64,000 nt of DNA, from positions 297,834 to 361,833 of the forward strand of contig NZ_LZZS01000036.1 of the NCBI RefSeq assembly GCF_014170335.1. Direction: 5' to 3'. Shown one piece after another: positions 17,292-25,634 of this stretch. The position numbers were made by a program, and so were the translations under genes. Under the pieces are notes generated by a model. It was given only the letters and a program-made list of their open reading frames with translations. It was not told where the DNA came from and made no database searches. How positions within the stretch are numbered: the first letter of the stretch is position 1; each line of letters begins with the position of its first letter. The stretch is from Achromobacter sp. UMC46. GTDB lineage: Bacteria; Pseudomonadota; Gammaproteobacteria; Burkholderiales; Burkholderiaceae_B.

Positions 17292-17305
17292 GGGACCCCG
17301 TGGAT

Positions 17306-17329
17306 CCCGCCGGGGCGCACCCCGGCGGG
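17306..17329. terminator. Strong GC hairpin between convergent genes
   Basis: A perfect 10-bp stem (CCCGCCGGGG with CCCCGGCGGG) closes a CGCA loop, 15 bp after the livF stop and 8 bp before the end of the convergent Nudix gene. It lacks a T-run, so it may act as a bidirectional, partly Rho-aided terminator or an RNA 3'-end stabiliser. Confidence 0.5.
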
Positions 17330-17336
17330 GCCGGCG

Positions 17337-18299
17337 TCAGAGAACGCCGCGTATCCCGGCGATGCCGTGCGCGCCATGGCGCAGCGCCTGCGATACGGTC
17401 TGGGTGGATTGCCCGCCCAGCGCGAAGACCGGAATGCCGGCGTCGCGGTTGCCTTCGACGAAGCCGTCCCAGCCCAGCGTTTGCGCGCCGGGATGGCTGG
17501 GCGTATCCAGCACGGGGCCCAGCACCGCGAAGTCGGCGCCGATGTCGCGGGCATGCACGACCTGGGCGTTGTCGTGCGCGGACACGCCGACCAGCGCGTG
17601 CTTCGGCAGTTCCGGGCGGGCGGTCAGCCGCGCCGCGTCCGCCGTGCGCAGATGCACGCCGTCGGCTTCCTTCCACCATGCGGCCGGGTGCGCGCTGTTG
17701 ACCAGCACGCGGGCGCCGGCCGCGCGGCAGCGCTTGAGCACCTGTTGCAGCACTTCGTGCAGCGAACTTGCCCCCGCGCCGTCGGGCCACTGCGGTTCGC
17801 GCAGCTGCACAAGCTTCACGCCGCGCGCCAGCGCCGCGTCCAGGCGACCCAGGAACGCGGCCACGCCCGCGCGCGAACCGATCGAGCTGATGCCGTAGGT
17901 CGTGGGCAGCTGCAGCCAGCGCAGCGGGGGCAGGGTGGCGGGCAGCAGGTCGCCGACCGAGGCCGCATCGGCCGGGTCGACCCATTCCAGGCGCTGGTTC
18001 TCCAGGCCCTGCGGCTCGCCTTCCCAGCCGGTGACGTGGCAGAACGCCAGCCGGACCGTGGTGTGCGGGTAGACGTGCACGTAGGTGACCCACTGGCGCG
18101 ACTGCGTGACGCGGATGCCGATCTCTTCCTGCAATTCGCGGGCCAGCGCCTGCAGTACGGTTTCGCCCGGCTCCAGTTTGCCGCCCGGCAGCTCCCACCA
18201 GCCCGACCACGGCTTGCCCTCGGGCCGCTGGCCCAGCAGCAGCTTGCCGTCGGGGCGCAGGATCAGACCGGCGGCGACGTCGACGATCTTCTCAGACAT
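17337..18299 (-). CDS. Nudix hydrolase fused to thiamine-phosphate-synthase-like domain
   Basis: 320-aa two-domain protein. Residues 1-130 are a MutT-type Nudix domain with a perfect box (Gly40, Glu46, REL at 54-56, EE at 58-59, Gly61), expected to sanitise 8-oxo-dGTP or a similar nucleotide. Residues 150-320 resemble ThiE: KLVQLREP, VLVNSAHPAAWW, ADGVHLRTADA, VGVSAHD, ADFAVLGPV and PVFALGGQ. The ThiE half lacks the usual Lys after QLR, so catalysis is doubtful. This fusion is known in beta- and gammaproteobacteria. The ATG at 18299 overlaps the DUF815 stop by 8 bp; a longer upstream frame would lie inside that gene. Confidence 0.9.
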   Translation of the reverse strand: MSEKIVDVAAGLILRPDGKLLLGQRPEGKPWSGWWELPGGKLEPGETVLQALARELQEEIGIRVTQSRQWVTYVHVYPHTTVRLAFCHVTGWEGEPQGLENQRLEWVDPADAASVGDLLPATLPPLRWLQLPTTYGISSIGSRAGVAAFLGRLDAALARGVKLVQLREPQWPDGAGASSLHEVLQQVLKRCRAAGARVLVNSAHPAAWWKEADGVHLRTADAARLTARPELPKHALVGVSAHDNAQVVHARDIGADFAVLGPVLDTPSHPGAQTLGWDGFVEGNRDAGIPVFALGGQSTQTVSQALRHGAHGIAGIRGVL

Positions 18300-19158
18300 G
18301 GCGGGCCGCCCAATCGCGCGCGAACTGGTAGGCCACCCGGCCCGAACGCGAGCCGCGTTCGATCGTCCATTGCAGCGCTTCGGTGCGGGAAGGCTCGATG
18401 TGCGCCTCCGGGCAGCCAAGCTCGCGCAGCCAGTGGTAGACGATGTCCAGGTAATCGTCCTGCTTGAAGGGGTAGAACGACAGCCACAGGCCGAAACGCT
18501 CGGACAGGGAGATCTTTTCTTCGACCGTCTCGCCCGGATGGATCTCGCCATCGGGCTGATGCTTGGCCTGCAGGTTCTCGCTCATGTATTCCGGCATCAG
18601 GTGGCGCCGGTTGGACGTGGCGTAGATCAGCACGTTGTCGCCCGAGGCCGACACCGAGCCGTCCAGCACGGACTTCAGCGCCTTGTAGCCGGGTTCGCCT
18701 TCCTCGAACGAGAGGTCGTCGCAGAACACGATGAAGCGTTCGGGGCGCGAGGCGACCAGCTCGACGATGTCGGCCAGGTCGCCCAGGTCGGACTTGTCCA
18801 CTTCGATCAGGCGCAGCCCGCGGTCGCCGTAGGCGGCCAGCATGGCTTTGACCAGCGAGCTCTTGCCGGTGCCGCGGGCGCCGGTCATCAGCACGTTGTT
18901 GGCCGGCTTGTCCTCCAGGAACTGGACGGTGTTGCGGTCGATGGTGGCCTTCTGGCGCTCGATGTGCTGAAGGTCCTGCATGTCGATGCGGGCGACGTGG
19001 CGCACCGCGTCCAGCCAGCCGCGCGACCCGCGCTTGCGCCAGCGGAAGGCGTGCGCGGTCCAGTCGATGTCGGGGGGCGCCGGAGGCAGGAAGGCCTCAA
19101 GCTGCGCCAGCACGCGCTCGGCGCGCTGGATAAGGGTGGTGAATTCGCTTGCGCTCAT
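18292..19158 (-). CDS. DUF815-family AAA-type ATP-binding protein
   Basis: 288-aa cytoplasmic P-loop ATPase of unknown function, conserved in betaproteobacteria between argJ and a mutT-like gene. Walker A is MTGARGTGKSSLV (about residues 90-102), Walker B is FIVFCDDLSFE, and a sensor-like IYATSNRRHLMP follows. Distinctive downstream segments are EEKISLSERFGLWLSFYPF and GSRSGRVAYQFARDW. It lies 6 bp after argJ and overlaps the Nudix gene, so the three are one transcript. Confidence 0.9.
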   Translation of the reverse strand: MSASEFTTLIQRAERVLAQLEAFLPPAPPDIDWTAHAFRWRKRGSRGWLDAVRHVARIDMQDLQHIERQKATIDRNTVQFLEDKPANNVLMTGARGTGKSSLVKAMLAAYGDRGLRLIEVDKSDLGDLADIVELVASRPERFIVFCDDLSFEEGEPGYKALKSVLDGSVSASGDNVLIYATSNRRHLMPEYMSENLQAKHQPDGEIHPGETVEEKISLSERFGLWLSFYPFKQDDYLDIVYHWLRELGCPEAHIEPSRTEALQWTIERGSRSGRVAYQFARDWAARHV

Positions 19159-19164
19159 GGCGGA

Positions 19165-20391
19165 TCACGAACGGTAGTCGGCGTTGATGGTCACGTACTC
19201 GTGCGAGAAGTCGCAGGTGTAGACGGTGTCGGCGACCTGGCCGCGGCCCAGCGCGATGCGCACCGAGATCTCGGCCTGCTTCATCACGCGCTGGCCGTCG
19301 GCTTCCTGGTAGTCGGGATTGCGGCCGCCGTTCTTGGCCACCAGCACGTCGTCCAGCCACAGGCGGATGTTGGACACGTCCAGGTCGTCGATGCCGGCGT
19401 AGCCGATCGCGGCCAGGATGCGGCCCAGGTTGGGGTCCGACGCGAAGAAGGCGGTCTTGACCAGCGGCGAATGCGCCACCGCGTAGGCGACCTTCAGCGC
19501 CTCTTCCGTGGTGCCGGCCTCTTCGACGCGGATCGTCATGAACTTGGTGGCGCCTTCGGCGTCGCGCACGATCTTCGTGGCCAGCTCCAGCGCGGCGGCG
19601 GTCAAGGCAGCGCGCACGGCGGCGTAGGCGGCGTCGGACTCGCTATTGACGTTCACGCCCGACTTGCCGGTGGCGGCGATGATGAAGGAGTCGTTGGTGG
19701 AGGTGTCGCCGTCGACCGTGATGCGGTTGAACGAGGCGTCGGCGATCTCGACGGCCAGGCGGCGCAGCAGCGGCTGGGCGATGCCGGCGTCGGTGGCCAG
19801 GAAGCTGAGCATCGTGGCCATGTTGGGGCGGATCATGCCCGCGCCCTTGCTGATGCCGGTGAAGGTGACGGTCTTGCCGTCGATCTGCACCTTGGCCGAC
19901 GAGATCTTCGGCAGCGTGTCGGTCGTCATGATGCCGTGGGCGGCGCTGGACCAGTGGTCGGCGGCCAGGTCGGCGATGGCGCCCGGCAGGCCGGCGACCA
20001 GGCGGTCCAGCGGCAGCGGTTCCAGGATGACGCCGGTGGAGAACGGCAGGATCTGCGCGGCCGGCACGCCCAGCAGCTTGCCCAGCGCGGCGCAGGTGTC
20101 GTTGGCTTTCTTCAGGCCTTCTTCGCCGGTGCCCGCGTTGGCGTTGCCGGTGTTGATGACCAGCGCGCTGATCGCGCCGCCGGCGGCCAGGTGGGCCTGG
20201 CAGACCTGCACGGGGGCGGCGCAGAAGCGGTTGCGCGTGAACACGCCGGCGACGCTCGTGCCCTCGGCCAGGCGGAAGACCGTCAGGTCGCGCCGGTTGG
20301 CTTTGCGGATGCCGGCCTCGGTGACGCCGATTTCAATGCCGGCAACAGGAAAAATTTCGGACTCGGAGGGGATCTGCAAATTAACGGCCAT
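19165..20391 (-). CDS. argJ: Arginine biosynthesis bifunctional protein ArgJ
   Basis: 408-aa glutamate N-acetyltransferase / ornithine acetyltransferase, which recycles the acetyl group in arginine biosynthesis. The precursor self-cleaves before the catalytic Thr to form alpha and beta chains; Thr193 in IRPNMATMLSF is that residue. Other signatures are LVINTGNANAGTGEEGL, STGVILEPLPLDR and the C-terminal YTCDFSHEYVTINADYRS. Length and motifs are normal. Its product replaces the ATP-free step of the linear pathway. It leads the argJ-DUF815-Nudix transcript. Confidence 0.97.
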   Translation of the reverse strand: MAVNLQIPSESEIFPVAGIEIGVTEAGIRKANRRDLTVFRLAEGTSVAGVFTRNRFCAAPVQVCQAHLAAGGAISALVINTGNANAGTGEEGLKKANDTCAALGKLLGVPAAQILPFSTGVILEPLPLDRLVAGLPGAIADLAADHWSSAAHGIMTTDTLPKISSAKVQIDGKTVTFTGISKGAGMIRPNMATMLSFLATDAGIAQPLLRRLAVEIADASFNRITVDGDTSTNDSFIIAATGKSGVNVNSESDAAYAAVRAALTAAALELATKIVRDAEGATKFMTIRVEEAGTTEEALKVAYAVAHSPLVKTAFFASDPNLGRILAAIGYAGIDDLDVSNIRLWLDDVLVAKNGGRNPDYQEADGQRVMKQAEISVRIALGRGQVADTVYTCDFSHEYVTINADYRS

Positions 20392-20501
20392 GACTTCGTC
20401 TCTTGAATGGGCAGGACGGAATCGCCGCCAGGCAAGGCGGCGCGCGGGGGAAAGCTTCGTATTATCCCACCGGTTTGCGGCAGGCGTTTGTCAGGCGCCG
20501 G

Positions 20502-21542
20502 TCAGGGGGCCATCCGCATGGCGGCCACGTCCAGCACCCCGGCGTCGCGGTTGCTGAGCACGCTGCGCACGGTGCCGTCCGGGGCCTGCAGCACCGACTG
20601 GCCGGCCGCGACGTCCTCAAAGCCGCTGCGGCGCGCCGAGCGGCCGCGCGACGGCGAAAACAGCAGGTCGCCCGGCTGGGCGCCGGGCAGGCGCGGGTTC
20701 GCGGCCAGCACGCGGGTGCCTGGCGGATACGTCATGGCGCCCAGCACGGTCTCGCGCGCCAGCAGGCCTTCGAAATCCAGGATGCGGCGGCCGCCGTCAA
20801 GGCGCATGTCCACTTTCAGCAGCGGCATCTGGCGCAGGGTCAGGGCCTCGCTGCCTTCGGTGCGCAGCAGCCAGCGCGCCGTGGACGCGGCCGCATCCGG
20901 CAGCGTGCCGCGCGCGGCCTCGTCGACCTTCAGCCAGGCGCCTGGCGGCACGGGCTGCTGGTCCAGCGTGTTGCCGATGGCCAGGTGGCAACTGGCGAAA
21001 CGGGGCTGGCCGCCCAGCACCGCGAATTCGATCCGGTGGCCGTGCGCGCACAGCCAGCCTTCCTGCGCCTGGTCACGGGTGATTTCGGCCGACAGGGTCT
21101 CGGGCTGCCTGGACGTGGCGGCATAGCGGAACAGCTGCGTTGCGGCCACCCCCTGGACGGGTGCGGGCAGGGTGTCGGGGAAGACGGCGCGGTCGAACGA
21201 GGCCAGTTCGCCTGGGCGGGTCAGGCTGAGCACGGTGCCCGCCGGCATGTCCACGCCGGCCAGCCGGGTGGCGTGGGCCAGCGTCGTCTTGCGGCCGGCG
21301 TCGGCCTGGGCGTCGCGCTGGGCCGAAAACCACAGGCTGAACTGCTGGTAGGGGAAGATGGCGCCGACCAGCGCCAGGAAGGCCATCAGCACGGTGCCGG
21401 CGCGCCGGTGGCCGCCCAGCCAGAGCCGGGCGCTGCGTGTGGTGGCCAGGACAGCCAGCCAGGTCAGCAACGTGGCCAGGCAGGCCAGCGAGGCCGCCAT
21501 CAGCACATAGAAATTACCGCCAGGAAGGGATACCGGAATCAT
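20502..21542 (-). CDS. Unrecognised membrane-anchored protein upstream of argJ
   Basis: 346-aa protein I do not recognise. Two hydrophobic segments occupy the first 70 residues (FYVLMAASLACLATLLTWLAVL and GTVLMAFLALVGAIFPYQQF), leaving a roughly 275-residue soluble domain, probably periplasmic. That domain contains DMPAGTVLSLTRPGELASFDRAVFPD, a WLCAHGHRIEFAVLGGQPRF segment with a lone Cys-His, and FEDVAAGQSVLQAPDGTVRSV near the end. No ribosome-binding site is obvious before the ATG at 21542, so the start could be the GTG or ATG 12-14 codons in. It is separated from argJ by 110 bp. Confidence 0.7.
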   Translation of the reverse strand: MIPVSLPGGNFYVLMAASLACLATLLTWLAVLATTRSARLWLGGHRRAGTVLMAFLALVGAIFPYQQFSLWFSAQRDAQADAGRKTTLAHATRLAGVDMPAGTVLSLTRPGELASFDRAVFPDTLPAPVQGVAATQLFRYAATSRQPETLSAEITRDQAQEGWLCAHGHRIEFAVLGGQPRFASCHLAIGNTLDQQPVPPGAWLKVDEAARGTLPDAAASTARWLLRTEGSEALTLRQMPLLKVDMRLDGGRRILDFEGLLARETVLGAMTYPPGTRVLAANPRLPGAQPGDLLFSPSRGRSARRSGFEDVAAGQSVLQAPDGTVRSVLSNRDAGVLDVAAMRMAP

Positions 21543-21617
21543 GGCGGCAATTATGCGCCAAACTGATGCGCCAAACCGGGCGCGGATGCGCGCGCCCGCG
21601 GCCCGGGATGGTGCGCG

Positions 21618-22112
21618 TTAGCCCTTGGCGGATTCGGAGCGGGTGGCCACCACTTGCAGCTTGAGTTCGCCCAGGGCCTGGAACAGCGCGTTGCGGGTGG
21701 ATTCGGGCAGGTCGCCGAACATGGCCTTGACCCAGGACTCGTGGGCGCGCGCCATCCGGGCGAAGGTCTTCTTGCCCTGCGGCGTCAGCTTGATCAGCGA
21801 GCTGCGGCGGTCGGATTCCACCTTGGTGCGCACGACCAGGCCTTCCTTTTCCAGCTGGTCGGTGATGCCGGTGATATTGCCGTTGGTGACCATCATGTGC
21901 CGCGACAGGTCGCCCATCTTCATGCCCTTGGGCGCGCGCTGCAATTGCGCCATCAGGTCGAAGCGGGGCAGCGTCGTGTCGAACTCGTTGCGCAGGCGGC
22001 TGCGGATCTCGCCTTCGATGAGGTTGGCGCAGGTCAGCATCCGCAGCCACAGGCGAAGCGCGTGGTGGTCGTCGGGCGCGGCGCGGGATTCCAGGTCGGG
22101 AGCGTCAGTCAT
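21618..22112 (-). CDS. MarR-family transcriptional regulator
   Basis: 164-aa winged-helix regulator. The core reads MKMGDLSRHMMVTNGNITGITDQLEKEGLVVRTKVESDRRSSLIKLTPQGKKTF, including the DxRSSLIKLTxxG wing typical of MarR repressors of aromatic-acid catabolism. The N-terminal helices LRLWLRMLTCANLIEGEIRSRLRNEF are the dimerisation part. It is co-transcribed with the arylformamidase-like hydrolase (8-bp overlap) and divergent from the second Liv operon. The 20-bp near-palindrome at 23132-23151 in that divergent region, repeated in the abm promoter at 37076, is its probable operator. Confidence 0.92.
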   Translation of the reverse strand: MTDAPDLESRAAPDDHHALRLWLRMLTCANLIEGEIRSRLRNEFDTTLPRFDLMAQLQRAPKGMKMGDLSRHMMVTNGNITGITDQLEKEGLVVRTKVESDRRSSLIKLTPQGKKTFARMARAHESWVKAMFGDLPESTRNALFQALGELKLQVVATRSESAKG

Positions 22113-23025
22113 GGCTAGGGAGGATACCGGGAATGCGTGGGGAAGCGGGCGCCAGACCCATCTGCTCGAAGATGGCGCGGGTCAGCGGGCTGGAGGGATC
22201 GTTGAGCGTCAGCACGATGTCGTAATGATTGGTGCCGGGCATCGGCACATAGTGTCCGGGGAAGCCGCGTGCTTGCCAGGCGGCCAGATAGTCGTCGCTT
22301 TGGCGCTTGAACTCGTCGGTTTCGGTTTCGCCGTAGCTGACCACCAGCGGGCAGCCCGCGGGTGGCAAGTGCAGGGCGGGGCTGTTGCGGATGGCGTCGG
22401 CCTCGCTCATGCGCATCCACTCGTTGACATGGGTGTGCACCAGCGGGCGCAGGTCGAACAGGCCGGACAGCGGCGCCGCGCCCCGGATCACGTCGTGGGG
22501 CACTTCGTAGCTGGCGTGCCAGCCGCCGGCCAGCAGCGCGCCCACCAGGTGCCCGCCGGCGGAACTGCCGCAGACGTGGATGCGCCGGGCGTCGCCGCCG
22601 TAGCCGGCGATGTGGCGGTGGATCCAGGCCAGCGCGCGCCGGTTCTGGTCCACGATGCGGTCCAGCGTCACGGCGGGGGCCAGCGAATAGTTCACCGACA
22701 CGACCACCGCGCCCGCTTCCGTGAAGGCGGGCGCCATGCCGCTGGATTCGTCCTTGGACAACAGGCGCCAATAGCCGCCGTGGATGAACACGAACACGGG
22801 TGCGCCGGCGGCGCTCAAGGTGTTCGGCGCGGCGCGGTAGATGTCCAGCCGTTCGTCGGGATGATCGCCGAACGGCACGTCCAGGACGCAGTCCAGCGAC
22901 TGGCGCGCCGTAGCGCTGTCTTCGGCGTATTTCTTGAGTATCGGCTGGATGTCGGGTACTGTCGCGCGAGCGTTGTACTGGACGTCCAGGCCTGCGCGGT
23001 CATAGTGGCGGTAGAGGGTGACCAT
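22105..23025 (-). CDS. Arylformamidase-like alpha/beta hydrolase
   Basis: 306-aa serine hydrolase. The oxyanion motif HGGYW (82-86) resembles arylformamidase of the AFMID type, the nucleophile is Ser155 in CGSSAGGHL, the acid is near YGETETDEFKRQS (231-243) and the base is His267 in PGTNHYDI. AFMID-type enzymes hydrolyse N-formylkynurenine or related arylformamides, a step that leads to anthranilate. That is a tempting link with the 2-aminobenzoyl-CoA operon in this window, but a general carboxylesterase activity cannot be excluded. It overlaps the MarR gene by 8 bp and has no clear ribosome-binding site. Confidence 0.85.
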   Translation of the reverse strand: MVTLYRHYDRAGLDVQYNARATVPDIQPILKKYAEDSATARQSLDCVLDVPFGDHPDERLDIYRAAPNTLSAAGAPVFVFIHGGYWRLLSKDESSGMAPAFTEAGAVVVSVNYSLAPAVTLDRIVDQNRRALAWIHRHIAGYGGDARRIHVCGSSAGGHLVGALLAGGWHASYEVPHDVIRGAAPLSGLFDLRPLVHTHVNEWMRMSEADAIRNSPALHLPPAGCPLVVSYGETETDEFKRQSDDYLAAWQARGFPGHYVPMPGTNHYDIVLTLNDPSSPLTRAIFEQMGLAPASPRIPGILPSHD

Positions 23026-23049
23026 GGCGGTAGATTGTCGGAAAACCGG

Positions 23050-23115
23050 TTAGTAAAAACCCTTTGGTAACCCTTTGGTAATGGGTCTTGGTAATAACCC
23101 TTTGGTAAAAACCCT
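23050..23115. repeat. Degenerate tandem repeat with four TTGGTAA units
   Basis: A run built from GGTAA...ACCCTTT units. TTGGTAA occurs at 23064, 23075, 23088 and 23102, with start spacings of 11, 13 and 14 bp, and ACCCTTTGGTAA is exact at 23059, 23070 and 23097. It lies 25 bp upstream of the hydrolase start and next to the MarR-type palindrome, so it could be an iterated regulator site or a slippage-prone spacer. Confidence 0.75.
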
Positions 23116-23131
23116 AGTCTTGTTTTGAAGA

Positions 23132-23151
23132 ATACTTTAAACCTAAACTAT
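23132..23151. promoter_or_regulatory. Probable MarR operator, copy 1
   Basis: ATACTTTAAACCTAAACTAT is a near-palindrome: half-sites ATACTTTA and TAAACTAT pair at 7 of 8 positions around AACC. The same 20-mer recurs, 17/20 identical, at 37076-37095 in front of the 2-aminobenzoyl-CoA operon. It lies in the divergent region between the MarR/hydrolase genes and the Liv operon. A weak plus-strand promoter (TTGTTT at 23120, TAAACT at 23144) would overlap it. Confidence 0.65.
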
Positions 23152-23329
23152 GAACCGCGCCAGTTTTCCCGATGCTGCACAACGGGATCCTGACGCAGCA
23201 AGCAAACACTTTGCAAGCGCCAGTTTGACGGCGGCGCAATGGCGCCGGCAGGCCGGGCACAGAAGTCATTCGAATCGCACCCTCTATAAGAACACCCTCT
23301 GCGCGGGCTCGCGCACGGAGCACACCAAC

Positions 23330-24493
23330 ATGCGTTTGATCACTTCCCTTATCGCCGTCGCCGCGCTGGTGCCGGCCGTGGCCATGGCGGATGCCGTCAA
23401 GGTCGGCATCGCCAACGATATCTCCGGTCCGTTCTCGGCGCTGGGCGCCGAAGCCCGCGACGGCTTCAACCTGGCCATCAAGCAGCTGGGCAGCAAGCTG
23501 GGCGGACAGCCCGCCGAATTCGTGCAGACCGACATGGGCGGCAACCCCGACCAGGCCCGCCAGCTGGTCACGCGCTACATCCAGCGCGACAAGATCGATT
23601 TCTTCACCGGCCCCATCGGCTCGAACGTGGCGCTGGCCGTCGGCCCGGCCCTGTTCGCGGCCAAGGTGCCCTACCTGTCGAACAATCCCGGCCCCAGCCA
23701 GTTCGCCGGCGCCCAGTGCAACAACTACTGGTTCGGCACGTCTTACCAGAACGACGCCTTCCATGAGGCGGCCGGCAAGGTCGCGGCGGACCGCGGCTTC
23801 AAGAAGATGTTCATCATGGCGCCGGACTACCCGGCCGGCAAGGATGCGCTGACCGGCTTCAAGCGCGGCTACAAGGCCGCGCCGGGCGAGGAGGTCTACA
23901 CCAAGCTGGGCCAGATCGACTACGCCGCCGAAATCGCGCAGATCCGCGCCGCCAAGCCGGACGCCGTCTACATCTTCCTGCCGGGCGGCATGGGCATCAA
24001 CTTCGTCAAGCAGTTCGTGTCGGCCGGCCTGTCGCAAAGCGTCAAAGTGATCGGCCCGGGCTTCTCGGCCGACGAAGACGTGATCCAGGCCGTGGGCGAA
24101 CCCATGCTGGGCATGTACAACACGGCGCAGTGGGCGCACGACCTGGACGTGCCGCAGAACAAGATCTTCGTGGACGCCTTCCGCAAGGAATACAACGGCC
24201 GCTACCCGTCCGTGTACGCCGCCCAGGCCTATGACGTCATCATGGCCATGGACGCCGCGGTCAAGCAGGCCGGCGGCAAGGCTTCGGACCGCGACGCCGT
24301 CATCCGCGCCCTGGAAAAGGCCGACTACCCGTCGGTGCGCGGCAGCTTCACCTACGGCAAGAACCACTACCCCATCCAGTCCTACTACCTGCGCGTCGTC
24401 GACAAGGACGGCAGCGGCCGCATCACCAACAAGCTGGTGGGCAAGGTGTTCGACAAGTACCAGGACGTCTACGTCGGCGATTGCAAGCTATAG
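23330..24493 (+). CDS. Branched-chain amino acid-type ABC substrate-binding protein (LivK-like)
   Basis: 387-aa periplasmic receptor with signal peptide MRLITSLIAVAALVPAVAMA. The ATG at 23330 is chosen because GGAG lies about 9 bases upstream and the signal peptide follows directly; an in-frame ATG at 23150 would fall in the operator. The mature part (VKVGIANDISGPFSALGAEARDGFNLAIKQLG) belongs to the Liv receptor group often used for aromatic acids. It is followed by a REP-like hairpin region and then livHMGF. The receptor at 46269 is a clear relative, sharing the FLPGGMG, FVKQF/FIKQF and YYLRVV segments. Confidence 0.92.
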   Translation: MRLITSLIAVAALVPAVAMADAVKVGIANDISGPFSALGAEARDGFNLAIKQLGSKLGGQPAEFVQTDMGGNPDQARQLVTRYIQRDKIDFFTGPIGSNVALAVGPALFAAKVPYLSNNPGPSQFAGAQCNNYWFGTSYQNDAFHEAAGKVAADRGFKKMFIMAPDYPAGKDALTGFKRGYKAAPGEEVYTKLGQIDYAAEIAQIRAAKPDAVYIFLPGGMGINFVKQFVSAGLSQSVKVIGPGFSADEDVIQAVGEPMLGMYNTAQWAHDLDVPQNKIFVDAFRKEYNGRYPSVYAAQAYDVIMAMDAAVKQAGGKASDRDAVIRALEKADYPSVRGSFTYGKNHYPIQSYYLRVVDKDGSGRITNKLVGKVFDKYQDVYVGDCKL

Positions 24494-24500
24494 GAAGGAC

Positions 24501-24600
24501 CCACCCCCGACGCGCTGCGCGCTTCCCCCTCAAGGGGGGCCCGCCTGAGGGGGCGTCGCTGCGGACCGGCGAAGCCGGCTCCGCGCGACCCCACTTGGGC
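24501..24600. repeat. REP-like intergenic hairpin element between binding-protein and permease genes
   Basis: CCCCCTCA (24525-24532) pairs with TGAGGGGG (24546-24553), and a second hairpin follows with ACCGGC-GAA-GCCGG at about 24565-24581. I recognise this CCCCTCAAGGGGG plus GACCGGCGAAGCCGG arrangement as a common intergenic repeat in Bordetella/Achromobacter genomes. Its place after the receptor gene may protect that mRNA and raise receptor over permease output. The rest of 24600-24711 shows nothing further. Confidence 0.65.
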
Positions 24601-24711
24601 GGGGACGTTCCGCGGGCTGCGCAGGATGGGCTGCGTAGGGCATAACCAGGCGGTTTCGGTGATTTGGCCGCGAGCAAAGCCATGGGCGATTTGCGGCAGG
24701 GGGAAGTATTC

Positions 24712-25632
24712 ATGACGTTTACGCTGATCGTCGAGCAATTGCTGAACGGTCTCCAGTTTGGGTTGATGTTGTTTTTGATCGCGGCCGGGCTGACCCTGGT
24801 GTTCGGCATCATGGACATCATGAATCTGGCTCACGGCTCACTCTACATGGCCGGCGCCTATGTCGCCGCCGAAACGATGCAGCGCACCGGTTCATTCACC
24901 GCCGCCGTCCTGGTGGCGGCCGTCGCGACCGGCCTGGTCGGCGTGGCGCTGGAACTGACGCTGATCCGCCGCCTGGCGTTGCGCGACCACCTGGCCCAGG
25001 TGCTGGGCACCTATGCCGTCATCCTGATCGCCAACGACCTCGTCAAGATGATCTGGGGCCCGGCGCCCGTCATGCTCAACATGCCGGCCGTGCTGTCCGG
25101 CCCGGTGCGCCTCTTGCCCGACCTGCTGTATCCCGCCTACCGCCTGATGATCATCGTGTTCGGCGTGGCCGCCGCCGCGGGCCTGTACTGGTTCGTCACG
25201 CGCACCCGCGCCGGCGTGCTGGTGCGGGCCGGCGCGTCCAACCGCCAGATGGCCACGCTGATGGGCGTGCGCGTGCCGCTGCTGTTCTTGGGTGTCTTCG
25301 TGCTGGGCGCCATGCTGGCCGCAGTGGCCGGCGCCTTGCTCGGGCCGATCACGTCGGTGCAGGTGGGCATGGGCGAAGAGATCCTGATCCTGGTTCTGGT
25401 GTGCATCGTGATCGGCGGAATCGGTTCGATCCGCGGCGCCTTCGTGGGCGCCTTGCTGGTCGGCATGGTGGATACGGCGGGGCGGGCGTTCCTGCCGATG
25501 CTGCTGCGCCAGGTCTTTTCTCCGGCCGTGGCCTCCAGCGTCGGACCGACGCTGGCCGCCATTGCCATCTACGTTTTGATGGCGGCTGTGCTGGTGTTCC
25601 GGCCCTCCGGCCTGTTTCCGGCGCGGGGTTGA
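24712..25632 (+). CDS. livH: Branched-chain amino acid-type ABC transporter permease (LivH-like)
   Basis: 306-aa inner-membrane permease. The ATG at 24712 follows a GGGGGAAG site; an upstream in-frame start adds an unlikely hydrophilic tail. Hallmarks are LNGLQFGLMLFLIAAGLTLVFGIMDIMNLAHGSLYMAGAYVA and the coupling loop TRAGVLVRAGASNRQMATLMGVRVP. It ends FRPSGLFPARG. With LivM it makes the channel for the receptor at 23330. Confidence 0.93.
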   Translation: MTFTLIVEQLLNGLQFGLMLFLIAAGLTLVFGIMDIMNLAHGSLYMAGAYVAAETMQRTGSFTAAVLVAAVATGLVGVALELTLIRRLALRDHLAQVLGTYAVILIANDLVKMIWGPAPVMLNMPAVLSGPVRLLPDLLYPAYRLMIIVFGVAAAAGLYWFVTRTRAGVLVRAGASNRQMATLMGVRVPLLFLGVFVLGAMLAAVAGALLGPITSVQVGMGEEILILVLVCIVIGGIGSIRGAFVGALLVGMVDTAGRAFLPMLLRQVFSPAVASSVGPTLAAIAIYVLMAAVLVFRPSGLFPARG

Positions 25633-25634
25633 CG

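Noticed and set aside
23050..23115. Tandem units considered as a CRISPR array
   Set aside because: Units are 11-14 bp with no spacers of constant length and no cas genes nearby.
23150..23329. Upstream in-frame extension of the Liv receptor from an ATG at 23150
   Set aside because: It begins in the operator, lacks a ribosome-binding site and places 60 hydrophilic residues before a normal signal peptide.
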